A stretch of 64,000 bases of DNA from Chryseolinea sp. H1M3-3. Lineage in GTDB: Bacteria > Bacteroidota > Bacteroidia > Cytophagales > Cyclobacteriaceae. Every line of letters starts with the position of its first letter. The stretch's first letter is position 1. Below are positions 44,202 through 53,080 of this stretch, piece by piece. Below the pieces are notes generated by a model that was given only the letters and a program-made list of their open reading frames with translations, had not been told where the DNA came from and ran no database searches. A program made the translations under genes and the position numbers. The DNA is taken from positions 1,054,001 to 1,118,000 of the forward strand of contig NZ_JARKMY010000001.1 of the NCBI RefSeq assembly GCF_029360725.1, in the 5' to 3' direction.

Positions 44202-45677
44202 TTATGCTTCCTGCTCGAGATGAACAAATGATTCATCCTTAGATTCCAAAGCACTTGAGCCCATTAACCAAATATCCACGGCACGCGCTGCCTCGCGACC
44301 TTCAGAGATTGCCCACACAACCAGTGACTGGCCTCTGCGGATATCTCCAGCGGCGAAAATGCCTTCTTGTGTAGTTCTATACTGGTGTGTTCTGATGTTG
44401 CCGCGCTCATCCAATTCAAGCTTGAGCTCATCGACCATGCCTCCTTTTTCTGCGCCGGTAAAACCGATAGCAAGCAACGCCAATTCACAGGGTATGATTC
44501 TTTCTGAGCCAGGGATTTCTTCGAAGCCCATTTTGCCCTGAGCGTTTACACCCCATTTGATGTCAACAATTTTCAAACCTGTAAGACGCCCCATAGAGTC
44601 ACCAAGAAATTCTTTCGTAAGTATCGCCCACTCACGTTGTACGCCTTCCTCGTGCGAAGAAGATGTCATCAGGACCATCGGCCAAAGTGGCCATGGATTA
44701 GCTTCCTCATTGCGTTTTAAAGGTGGCTTTGCCAACAATTCGATCTGCGTTACTGACTTTGCAGTTTGGCGGTTAGAGGTCCCTACACAGTCGGACCCTG
44801 TATCCCCACCACCAATCACTAATACATTTTTGCCATTTGCCAGGATCTCCCCAGAAAATATTTTGTCGCCCGCTACGCGTTTGTTCTGTTGCGTTAAAAA
44901 CTCCATAGCGAAATGGACACCTTTAAATTGTCTACCTGGAATCGGAAGATCTCGCGGTGCAGATGCTCCCCCGCAAATTAGGGTCGCGTCGAACTCTTCT
45001 TGTAAATGCTTAGCGCTTATGTTGACACCTACGTGTGCATTCGTCCTGAAAATAACGCCCTCTTGCTCCATCAGCCGGATTCTCCGGTCAAGAACATTTT
45101 TCTCTAACTTAAAATCAGGGATACCATATCTTAAAAGGCCTCCTATCCGGTCGCTTCTTTCGAATACGGTTACCCAATGACCAGCCTTATTCAACTGTGC
45201 AGCTGCGGCTAGACCGGCCGGGCCTGACCCTACAATAGCGATACGTTTTCCTGTACGGCTTTTAGGTGGAGTAGCCTTGATGTATCCTTTCTCGAATGCC
45301 TGCTCAGCTATTGTTTTTTCGATATACTCAATTGTAACCGGTTTATTATTAATGCTCAATACGCAGCTTGCCTCACAAGGTGCTGGGCAAATTCTTCCGG
45401 TAAATTCAGGAAAGTTATTCGTGCTGCTTAAAATGCGAATAGCATCATCCCATTTCCCTTGATAAACAGCATCATTGAAGTCAGGAATATTATTTCCAAG
45501 CGGACAGCCATTGTGACAAAATGGTACGCCACAATCCATACAACGTGAAGCCTGCTGCTTTACCTTCTCTTTATCGAGTGGTGTATAAACTTCCTTATAA
45601 TCTTTGAGTCTTTCTTTTGGATCACGAGATTTTGGCATCTCGCGATCAAATTTCATAAAACCATCTATTTGTCCCAT
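44202..45677 (-). CDS. gltD: Glutamate synthase small subunit
   Basis: 491 residues. The N-terminal iron-sulfur domain has Cys46, 49, 54 and 58 (CMDCGVPFCHNGC), with a second set near residues 97-107 (CPAPCEASC). The FAD site GSGPAGLAAAAQL (about 150) and the NADPH site VLVIGGGDTGSDC (about 287) follow, and the family end motif is GIFAAGDIRRGQSLVVWAIS. It passes electrons from NADPH to the large subunit for glutamine + 2-oxoglutarate to 2 glutamate. It follows gltB by 34 bp, in the same operon. Confidence 0.97.
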   Translation of the reverse strand: MGQIDGFMKFDREMPKSRDPKERLKDYKEVYTPLDKEKVKQQASRCMDCGVPFCHNGCPLGNNIPDFNDAVYQGKWDDAIRILSSTNNFPEFTGRICPAPCEASCVLSINNKPVTIEYIEKTIAEQAFEKGYIKATPPKSRTGKRIAIVGSGPAGLAAAAQLNKAGHWVTVFERSDRIGGLLRYGIPDFKLEKNVLDRRIRLMEQEGVIFRTNAHVGVNISAKHLQEEFDATLICGGASAPRDLPIPGRQFKGVHFAMEFLTQQNKRVAGDKIFSGEILANGKNVLVIGGGDTGSDCVGTSNRQTAKSVTQIELLAKPPLKRNEEANPWPLWPMVLMTSSSHEEGVQREWAILTKEFLGDSMGRLTGLKIVDIKWGVNAQGKMGFEEIPGSERIIPCELALLAIGFTGAEKGGMVDELKLELDERGNIRTHQYRTTQEGIFAAGDIRRGQSLVVWAISEGREAARAVDIWLMGSSALESKDESFVHLEQEA

Positions 45678-45711
45678 GCTATACGTGAAGTATTAATGCG
45701 TTCTTATTTAA

Positions 45712-48700
45712 CTATATTTTTATTTTAGAAGGTTCAGGAATACCAATTTCATCATTGACAGTTGATTGATGTCGAACCTTTTGTTTGGAAAGCACTTGCT
45801 TGTAGTCTTTTGGCATCACTTTGACAAATAACTCACAGGCTACAGCCCAATTTTCAATTACCCATTCAGCCGGATCACTGCCTGTATATTTGAAATGTTT
45901 TTCCACCATGGCTTTGACTTCCGCTTTGTCTTCTTCTTCCATGGTTTCCAGGTCCACCATATCCTTGTTGCAAAGCCTTTCCAATGCGTGTTCCGGATCA
46001 AATACGTAGGCAATACCACCGCTCATACCAGCCGCAAAGTTTCTCCCTGTTTTTCCAAGGATGACGACTCGTCCACCGGTCATGTATTCGCATGCATGGT
46101 CACCAACCCCTTCAACCACTGCTGTTACTCCGGAATTTCGAACACAGAATCTTTCCCCTGCTTGTCCACGGATATACGCTTCACCAGAAGTAGCACCATA
46201 AAAGGCTACATTACCAATGATAATATTATCCTCCGGTTTAAAACTTGCTTCCTTGTCGGAGTAGACAATCAATTTTCCTCCCGACAGACCCTTGCCGAAA
46301 TAGTCATTCGCTTCTCCCTCCAGTTCGAATGTCACGCCCGGCGCTACAAATGCTCCAAAGCTTTGACCAGCCGAACCTTTAAACTGAAAATGAATGGTAT
46401 CTGATGGCAATCCTTTCCCTTTATACTTTTTTGAAATTTCGTTTGACAGTAACGCACCCGTTGTCCGGTCGGTATTTCTGATGATAAATTTCTCGCGAAC
46501 GGGCTCACCTTCGTCTAACGCCAGACGCGCGGCTTCCACCAATTTCCAGTCAAGTACTTTTTCAAGTTCGAAATCCTGATCAATCTGCTTGTATAAACCT
46601 ACATGCTCGCGAACAGGCTCACGGAGCAATATTGGGGATAGATCCAATTTTTTAACTTTCCAATGGTCGATATCCTGACGGACACGCAACATGTCTGAAC
46701 GACCTACCATTTCATTCACTGTCCTAAACCCAAGCTCAGCCATTACTTCTCGTAAATCTTCAGCGAGGAACCGGAAGAAGTTAACCACGTGATCAGGATC
46801 ACCGGTAAACAGTTTGCGCAGATCTTCATCTTGCGTCGCAATTCCAACAGGACATGTATTCAAATGGCACTTACGCATCATAATACAACCTTCTACCACT
46901 AAGGCAGCCGTTGCTACGCCCCACTCTTCTGCGCCTAATAAAGTTGCTATCGCGATATCGCGCCCCGTACGGATTTGACCGTCCGTTTGCAGTACCACGC
47001 GACTGCGTAAATTATTCTTCACCAAAGTCTGATGTGCCTCAGCCAAACCCAGCTCCCATGGCAATCCGGCATGCCGAACAGAACTAATGGGTGATGCCCC
47101 GGTTCCACCATCACCTCCCGAAATAAGTATCGCATCTGCTTTCGCCTTTGCTACACCCGCTGCAACAGTTCCAACGCCAGCTTGCGATACAAGCTTAACA
47201 TTTATACGTGCTTGCCGATTTGCATTCTTTAAATCATAAATCAATTGCGCCAAATCCTCGATAGAATAAATATCGTGATGAGGAGGAGGGGAGATCAAAC
47301 CAACGCCCGGGGTAGAGTGCCTTACACGCCCAATCCACTCATCTACTTTATGCCCCGGCAACTGACCACCTTCGCCTGGCTTTGCACCCTGTGCCATTTT
47401 GATTTGTAACTCATCAGCATTGGCCAGGTAGTAACTTGTTACACCAAACCTTCCTGAAGCAACCTGCTTTATTGCGGAACGTTCCCAATCACCATTAGAT
47501 TTTTTCTCGAAACGTACTTCGTCTTCGCCACCTTCCCCGCTATTGCTCTTGCCCCCTATGCGATTCATGGCAATGGCCAATGTGCTATGCGCTTCATGAG
47601 AAATAGAACCGAAAGACATCGCACCGGTAGCGAATCGTTTGAAAATCTCTTCAGCGGGTTCTACCTCGTTAATTGAAATCGGATTGCGTTTTTTAAATTC
47701 AAACAATCCGCGGAATGTTATTGTATCGCGCGTCTGATCGTTGATCTTATGCGCGTATTTTTTATAGATTTCGTAATTGTTGGTCTTTGTGGAATACTGT
47801 AACCAATGGATCACTTCAGGGCTAAACAAGTGTTTTTCACCACGTCTTTTCCATTGATAAATTCCACCCACCGGCAATTCTTTGCTCTCTAATTCAAAAG
47901 CCAGATGATGTCTTACCAACACCTCGCGGGCTAAGTCGTCAAATGACAGACCTTCGATACGGCTGATGGTACCTTTAAAACATTTTTCTACCACGTCACT
48001 TCCCAGTCCCAATGCTTCAAAAATTTGTGACGACTGGTAAGATTGCAACGTACTGATACCCATTTTGGACATCACCTTCAGCAATCCACTTCCAATTGCT
48101 TTCTGGTAATTTTCATATGCTTCTTCGTCCGTCAACCGCTTATAGAACAAATCATGTTTGTTCATAAAGTGAATGGTTTCGAGCGCCAGGTAAGGATTTA
48201 CGGCACTCGCACCATAACCAATGATAGTAGCAAAATGGTGAACTTCCCATGCATCACCGGCTTCTACTACAAGTCCAGCCTGCGTACGAATTCGTTTTCC
48301 AACCAGGTATTGATGAACAGCGCCTACTGAAAGGAGCGAAGGTATTGGCGCGAATTCATCACTTATTTTCCTGTCGGATAAAATCAATATTCTTTTACCC
48401 GCACGCACAGCTTTTTCAGCTTCGGCACAAATTCTGTCAAGACTTTCTTCTAATCGGCCAGGTTGACCATCTGCTTTAAATACGCATTGAATAATGGCGC
48501 TTTCAAAACCCTGATCTTGTAAATGTTTGAATTTTTCAAGATCACTGTTTAGCAACACAGGTTGTGAAATATGGATTTGTCGTGTATGCTCAGGTGTTTC
48601 GTCCAGTACATTTAGGCTGGCTCCCACCCGCGTAAACAACGACATCACTAAGCGCTCCCTGATAGGATCTATCGGGGGGTTACTTACCTGGGCAAAATGT

Positions 48701-50265
48701 TGTTTGAAATAATTTGAAAGGTGGCGGCTTTCTTTCGATAAAACAGCTTGCGGAGAATCATCTCCCATTGAACCGATCGCCTCGTATCCTTTCTCGGCCA
48801 TTGGTAAAATGAGCGTCTTTACATCTTCGCTAGTGTAACCATAGGCATTTTGCCGTTGAATCAGAGTTTTTTCATCAAAGTTACTCTCTACCCATTCTTG
48901 CTCAGGCTCAAGTCTAAGCTTTAAACGGTTTTGTATGATCCAGTTGTAATATGATTTGCCCTCGTAAACGGCACGTTTTACTTTTTCATCGTCTAATACC
49001 TTGCCCAACTCAAGGTCCACCATTAGCATTTTGCCTGGGGTAATGCGACCTTTTTCCAATACGTCTTTGGGATCGATAGGCAATGCACCCGCTTCCGAAG
49101 CTGCGATGACACGTCCGGAACGGGTAATGCAATATCTTAACGGGCGAAGGCCGTTTCTATCCAACGTGGCACCTATGCGACATCCATCGGTGAAGACAAG
49201 TGCAGCGGGCCCATCCCATGGTTCCATCATGGACGCATGGTATTTGTAGAATGCCTTGCGGTGCGGATCCATCAATTTATTATCCTGCCACGCCTCGGGT
49301 ACCAGCATCATTAATACATGTGGAAGTGACCGGCCGGACAACACCAGCATTTCAACTAAAGCATCCAGGTTCGCCGAATCCGATCCATCGGGACTTGTAA
49401 TGGGAAGCAGCATTTTTAACTCTTCATCTGTAAAGTATGTAGATTTAAAAAGCGCCTCCTTAGATTTCATCTTATTTACGTTACCACGAATGGTGTTGAT
49501 TTCACCATTGTGCGCGATGTAACGGAATGGCTGGGCTAACTTCCAGTTCGGAAATGTATTGGTTGAAAAACGACTGTGCACTAATGCCAACGCCGTTTTC
49601 AATCTTGGATCCTGAAGATCATAAAAATATTCGCGGAGCTGTTCGGTACGAAGTTGTCCTTTATAAACAATGGTCCGCGCCGAAAAACTGGTAATATAGA
49701 ATTCGTTGTTGCTGCCCTTTACATCACGGCTAATGACGTGAGAGGTATGATTTCGTAGCACAAACAATTTTCGTTCGAAAGCATTGCCTGTTATAGACTC
49801 ATCTTTTGATCTTACAAAGACCTGTTCGATCACTGGCTCTACTTCTACGGCACCAGGACCAGGAACACTATGGTCTACTGGAACAACTCGGTATCCCAAA
49901 AGCTCAAGGCCTAACTCTTTAATATTTTTGCGCAATACCTCGCGGCACGCATTCATCACTTTCTTGTCGCGGGGAAAAAATACCATTCCCACGCCGTAAC
50001 TTCCCGCTGCTGGTAGTTTAAAACCTAAACGGTTGCACTCCTCGTCAAAAAATTCATAGGGCAGCTGGATTAAGACTCCTGCTCCATCACCGGTTTTTGG
50101 GCTGCTGCCTTTTCCTCCACGATGCTCCATGTTCTCGAGCATCGATAACGCGTCACGCAGGTTTTGATTGGTTTTTGTACCATTGATATTGGCAACAAAG
50201 CCGATACCGCAGGCATCATGTTCCAGTTCAGGGGTATACAAACCACGTCTGGTTTTTTCTTTCAT
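45712..50265 (-). CDS. gltB: Glutamate synthase large subunit
   Basis: 1517 residues. The glutaminase nucleophile is Cys19 in LEHDACGIGF, so an 18-residue propeptide should be removed. Order: class-II amidotransferase domain (19 to about 430), linker, FMN-binding synthase barrel (about 830-1200) with the 3Fe-4S cysteines in CIMMRKCHLNTCPVG near 1125, and the GxGxG beta-helix domain (about 1280-1470). It makes glutamate from glutamine and 2-oxoglutarate, assimilating ammonia together with glutamine synthetase. The upstream 293 bp are AT-rich. Confidence 0.98.
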   Translation of the reverse strand: MKEKTRRGLYTPELEHDACGIGFVANINGTKTNQNLRDALSMLENMEHRGGKGSSPKTGDGAGVLIQLPYEFFDEECNRLGFKLPAAGSYGVGMVFFPRDKKVMNACREVLRKNIKELGLELLGYRVVPVDHSVPGPGAVEVEPVIEQVFVRSKDESITGNAFERKLFVLRNHTSHVISRDVKGSNNEFYITSFSARTIVYKGQLRTEQLREYFYDLQDPRLKTALALVHSRFSTNTFPNWKLAQPFRYIAHNGEINTIRGNVNKMKSKEALFKSTYFTDEELKMLLPITSPDGSDSANLDALVEMLVLSGRSLPHVLMMLVPEAWQDNKLMDPHRKAFYKYHASMMEPWDGPAALVFTDGCRIGATLDRNGLRPLRYCITRSGRVIAASEAGALPIDPKDVLEKGRITPGKMLMVDLELGKVLDDEKVKRAVYEGKSYYNWIIQNRLKLRLEPEQEWVESNFDEKTLIQRQNAYGYTSEDVKTLILPMAEKGYEAIGSMGDDSPQAVLSKESRHLSNYFKQHFAQVSNPPIDPIRERLVMSLFTRVGASLNVLDETPEHTRQIHISQPVLLNSDLEKFKHLQDQGFESAIIQCVFKADGQPGRLEESLDRICAEAEKAVRAGKRILILSDRKISDEFAPIPSLLSVGAVHQYLVGKRIRTQAGLVVEAGDAWEVHHFATIIGYGASAVNPYLALETIHFMNKHDLFYKRLTDEEAYENYQKAIGSGLLKVMSKMGISTLQSYQSSQIFEALGLGSDVVEKCFKGTISRIEGLSFDDLAREVLVRHHLAFELESKELPVGGIYQWKRRGEKHLFSPEVIHWLQYSTKTNNYEIYKKYAHKINDQTRDTITFRGLFEFKKRNPISINEVEPAEEIFKRFATGAMSFGSISHEAHSTLAIAMNRIGGKSNSGEGGEDEVRFEKKSNGDWERSAIKQVASGRFGVTSYYLANADELQIKMAQGAKPGEGGQLPGHKVDEWIGRVRHSTPGVGLISPPPHHDIYSIEDLAQLIYDLKNANRQARINVKLVSQAGVGTVAAGVAKAKADAILISGGDGGTGASPISSVRHAGLPWELGLAEAHQTLVKNNLRSRVVLQTDGQIRTGRDIAIATLLGAEEWGVATAALVVEGCIMMRKCHLNTCPVGIATQDEDLRKLFTGDPDHVVNFFRFLAEDLREVMAELGFRTVNEMVGRSDMLRVRQDIDHWKVKKLDLSPILLREPVREHVGLYKQIDQDFELEKVLDWKLVEAARLALDEGEPVREKFIIRNTDRTTGALLSNEISKKYKGKGLPSDTIHFQFKGSAGQSFGAFVAPGVTFELEGEANDYFGKGLSGGKLIVYSDKEASFKPEDNIIIGNVAFYGATSGEAYIRGQAGERFCVRNSGVTAVVEGVGDHACEYMTGGRVVILGKTGRNFAAGMSGGIAYVFDPEHALERLCNKDMVDLETMEEEDKAEVKAMVEKHFKYTGSDPAEWVIENWAVACELFVKVMPKDYKQVLSKQKVRHQSTVNDEIGIPEPSKIKI

Positions 50266-50558
50266 CGTCTGGTCGGTTTTAAGTACTACAAAAAATCTCC
50301 ACTTAGGGCAAAATGGAGTTTTGAATTTACGGAAGAAACAGAAGGAAATTCTGTTAAAGTTTGGATAGACCCCAATTTTTTGAATCTTTTTACAAATGAA
50401 TCCGAAGGCTTTAAATATTAAAAAGTGGTAACGATTGCATAATTGCGGATTTTAAAAATTTTAAAAAAGAGCGAAAACGATTGATATATTTTTAAAACCC
50501 TCAGGTGCCTTTTATATTATCCACATTTTTTCCACAGTTAATTTCAAAAAAGATAAAA
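50266..50558. other. AT-rich stretch upstream of gltB with two DnaA-box-like sites
   Basis: No gene. It presumably contains the gltB promoter, but I find no TAnnTTTG element in the right orientation. At 50517-50525 there is TTATCCACA, a perfect consensus DnaA box, and at 50528-50536 TTTTCCACA, one base off, next to AT-rich tracts. Confidence 0.5.
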
Positions 50559-51224
50559 TCACATTTTCACCGCCCTTACCATTTCCTTTTTTCCCGGAGG
50601 CCCCGGGAGCGTTTCTACCGTCATGCCCAAGCTTTTTAAATCCCTTTTAAGTTGCCCTTTAGCACAATAAGTGGCTAACGTCCCACCACGCTTCATCAAT
50701 CCGAAGATCTTTTCCAGCACTGGCAGCTCCCAGAGTTCAGGTTGTTTCGATGGAGCAAAGGCATCGTAATAAATGAGGTCGAAAAAGTTAATCGGCAATC
50801 TCGCGTCCTGAATTGAGTCGCAAATTTTTAAGAGAGTAAAATAGTTACTTATCAGTTGATCCTTACCCCACGACGCATGGTGAATTTCCCTGTATTCGTC
50901 AGCCAAATCCAAAGTAGTCGGATAGTTTAGTGCAGACCAAATATCTTCCGGCAAAGGATATAATTCGATTGTTGTAAAATGAATATTTTGCTGATGCTTC
51001 ACTGCATGTTGCAAAGTAAGCAATGCGTTTAAGCCGGTTCCAAAACCTACTTCCAAAATACGAAGTGGCACATCGCGGTCCTGGCTTACGAATTCAAGTC
51101 CTTTTTTTATAAAAACATGCAGGGACTCTTGTAATGCACCATGAACGGAATGGTAGCTCTCTTTCAGGGTTTCGTTTAAAAGTGAGTGCGACCCATCAGA
51201 CGTCGTAATAATTTTAAGTGACAC
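50559..51224 (-). CDS. mnmD: tRNA 5-methylaminomethyl-2-thiouridine methyltransferase MnmD
   Basis: 221 residues starting at a GTG (51224) that overlaps the ispF stop in TAGTG; a longer frame from an ATG inside ispF is less likely. SAM-binding motif EVGFGTGLNALLTL, acidic LPINFFDLIYYDAFAPSKQPELW, and the terminal ATYCAKGQLKRDLKSLG block match the single-domain MnmD proteins (the methyltransferase half of MnmC). It methylates U34 of certain tRNAs. ispF and the M16 peptidase gene are upstream in the same run of genes. Confidence 0.93.
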   Translation of the reverse strand: MSLKIITTSDGSHSLLNETLKESYHSVHGALQESLHVFIKKGLEFVSQDRDVPLRILEVGFGTGLNALLTLQHAVKHQQNIHFTTIELYPLPEDIWSALNYPTTLDLADEYREIHHASWGKDQLISNYFTLLKICDSIQDARLPINFFDLIYYDAFAPSKQPELWELPVLEKIFGLMKRGGTLATYCAKGQLKRDLKSLGMTVETLPGPPGKKEMVRAVKM

Positions 51225-51706
51225 TAGTCCTTCTGGATTAAAGCTACTGCATAGGAGCATACACCTTCTTCGCGCCCAACGTAACCGAGATTTTCATTGG
51301 TAGTTGCTTTGATAGATACGTCCTCCTCCGAAATATTCATCAGTGGTGCCAGCACCTTTTTCATCTCCTGTATATGGGGATTCACTTTGGGTTTTTCCAA
51401 GCAGACCGTACAATCGACGTTGCTAATTTTCCAGCCCTTTTCTTCAACCATCCGGGTAACTTCTTTTAAGAAGTATTTGCTATCCATGCCTTTCCAACGG
51501 TTGTCGGTATTGGCAAAATGAAAACCAATATCCCGGAGGTTAGCAGCACCTAATAGGGCATCACAGATAGCATGAATTAAAACGTCTGCATCAGAGTGTC
51601 CAACAGCACCTTTTTTAGCTTCCGGCAGTTCAATTCCCCCCAGATAAAAGTTCCTGCCTTCCTCCAATTGATGAACGTCGAACCCCATGCCTACACGCAC
51701 TTTCAT
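51224..51706 (-). CDS. ispF: 2-C-methyl-D-erythritol 2,4-cyclodiphosphate synthase
   Basis: 160 residues, standard length. Zinc ligands are in GMGFDVHQL (Asp, His) and DVLIHAICDALLGA (His), with the binding loop ANTDNRWKGMDS and the end VSIKATTNENLGYVGREEGV. It forms the cyclodiphosphate in the MEP route of isoprenoid synthesis, as a trimer. It lies 5 bp after the M16 gene and overlaps mnmD by one base. Confidence 0.97.
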   Translation of the reverse strand: MKVRVGMGFDVHQLEEGRNFYLGGIELPEAKKGAVGHSDADVLIHAICDALLGAANLRDIGFHFANTDNRWKGMDSKYFLKEVTRMVEEKGWKISNVDCTVCLEKPKVNPHIQEMKKVLAPLMNISEEDVSIKATTNENLGYVGREEGVCSYAVALIQKD

Positions 51707-51711
51707 TGATA

Positions 51712-52950
51712 TTAATTTTTTTGTGCCTGATAATATAAAACACTGGCATTTTCTTCCCTGAAAATCTGGTTCGATACGCGATTAATATCCACGGCTGTAA
51801 CGCCTTCAATTTTTTTTGCTTCTGTATTCACTAGGTTAGCATCCCCAGAAAGTTTGGCAAATGCCAGATTCATCGCCCGGTTAATCACTTCAACTTCACT
51901 AAATTCCAACATAGACTCGGCTTGATTTTTTACTTTAGAAAGCTCTTCATCAATCGTTCCGTTTCTCCTGAGTTCCTCAATTACTTTTTCAACTTCTTCT
52001 TCAGCGATAGGCAATTCTATACCATCCGTCAAACGGCCACTGACCACCAATAATCCTGGGTCTAACGTACCCATAACGAATGACGAGATCGAGGTAAAAA
52101 TCTCTTTTTCCTTAACAAGCTTTTGAAAGAGCCTGCTGGATTGACCCCTTCCAAGAAGATCACTCAATAAATCGATGGCATAATAATCCTCATGAAATCG
52201 GCCGGGCATGTGCCATGCTTTATAAAATGCATTCGCAGGTACATTGGCTTTTACTTCCAAAAATCTTTTTTTGTTTTGCGGCGGTTCTAATGGCAAGCTG
52301 CGTTGTTTTTTGCCTCGGGGAATCGGACCAAACCATTTTTCAGAAAGCGCTTTAATTTGTCCCACGGTTACATTACCAGCGACGACAAGGATTGCATTGT
52401 CAGGCACATAATGTTTGAAAAAAAACGCGCGTACATCTTCCATGGTAGCATTTTCAATGTGGCTGATCTCTTTTCCAATAGTCGCCCACTGGTAGGGATG
52501 CACCTGATAGGCTAATGGTCGTAGCTTTAGCCAGACATCACCATAAGGCTGATTGAGATAACGTTGCTTAAACTCTTCAATCACTACCTTTCGTTGAACC
52601 TCCAGCACCTTTGGATCAAACGACAAGCTCATCATACGATCACTTTCCAGCCAAAAACCTGTTTCAATATTAGAGGCTGGTAAAGTCAGGTAATAGTTCG
52701 TTATATCCGTATTCGTAAAGGCATTGTTCTCTCCACCCACCCGTTGAAGGGGCTCATCGTAATTGGGTATATTTTGCGACCCCCCAAACATTAAATGCTC
52801 GAATAAATGGGCAAATCCTGTCTTTTCGGCATGTTCGTCCCGAGATCCAACATCGTACAAAATGTTCATCACCGCTATTTGGACGGTCGGATCTTCGTGA
52901 ACAATCACTCGCAGACCATTCTCAAGTTCAAATTCCTTAAATGCTACCAT
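51712..52950 (-). CDS. M16 family zinc peptidase (insulinase-like)
   Basis: 412 residues, one half-clam unit (about half the length of full insulinase). The inverted zinc motif HLFEH is at residues 48-52 and the third ligand Glu lies downstream in VVIEEFKQRY. The second domain carries the usual RGQSSRLFQKLVKEKE. There is no signal peptide. Half-size M16 proteins act as dimers and degrade peptides. A TAnnTTTG-type element (52958-52965, minus strand) lies directly before the start, and the gene diverges from the E1 gene. Confidence 0.9.
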   Translation of the reverse strand: MVAFKEFELENGLRVIVHEDPTVQIAVMNILYDVGSRDEHAEKTGFAHLFEHLMFGGSQNIPNYDEPLQRVGGENNAFTNTDITNYYLTLPASNIETGFWLESDRMMSLSFDPKVLEVQRKVVIEEFKQRYLNQPYGDVWLKLRPLAYQVHPYQWATIGKEISHIENATMEDVRAFFFKHYVPDNAILVVAGNVTVGQIKALSEKWFGPIPRGKKQRSLPLEPPQNKKRFLEVKANVPANAFYKAWHMPGRFHEDYYAIDLLSDLLGRGQSSRLFQKLVKEKEIFTSISSFVMGTLDPGLLVVSGRLTDGIELPIAEEEVEKVIEELRRNGTIDEELSKVKNQAESMLEFSEVEVINRAMNLAFAKLSGDANLVNTEAKKIEGVTAVDINRVSNQIFREENASVLYYQAQKN

Positions 52951-53057
52951 AATGGTCCAAAAATAACAAACCTTCCGATCCTTTCCCTTTTATAGGGTAA
53001 AGTCTTCAAAATAACCCTTCATTTCGTTGATCAAAAAGCGCACTCCAAAAACTCGTT

Positions 53058-53065
53058 TAACTTTG
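53058..53065 (+). promoter_or_regulatory. Candidate -7 element of the fused E1 gene
   Basis: TAACTTTG matches TAnnTTTG. Transcription would begin at about 53072, just before the ATG at 53081. No -33 TTG at the right distance. It supports the shorter start. Confidence 0.4.
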
Positions 53066-53080
53066 TTACGATTCTTTACT

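Noticed and set aside
44557-45180. 207-codon open frame antisense to gltD
   Set aside because: No start context or family resemblance; the frame is a shadow of the well-identified gltD gene on the other strand.
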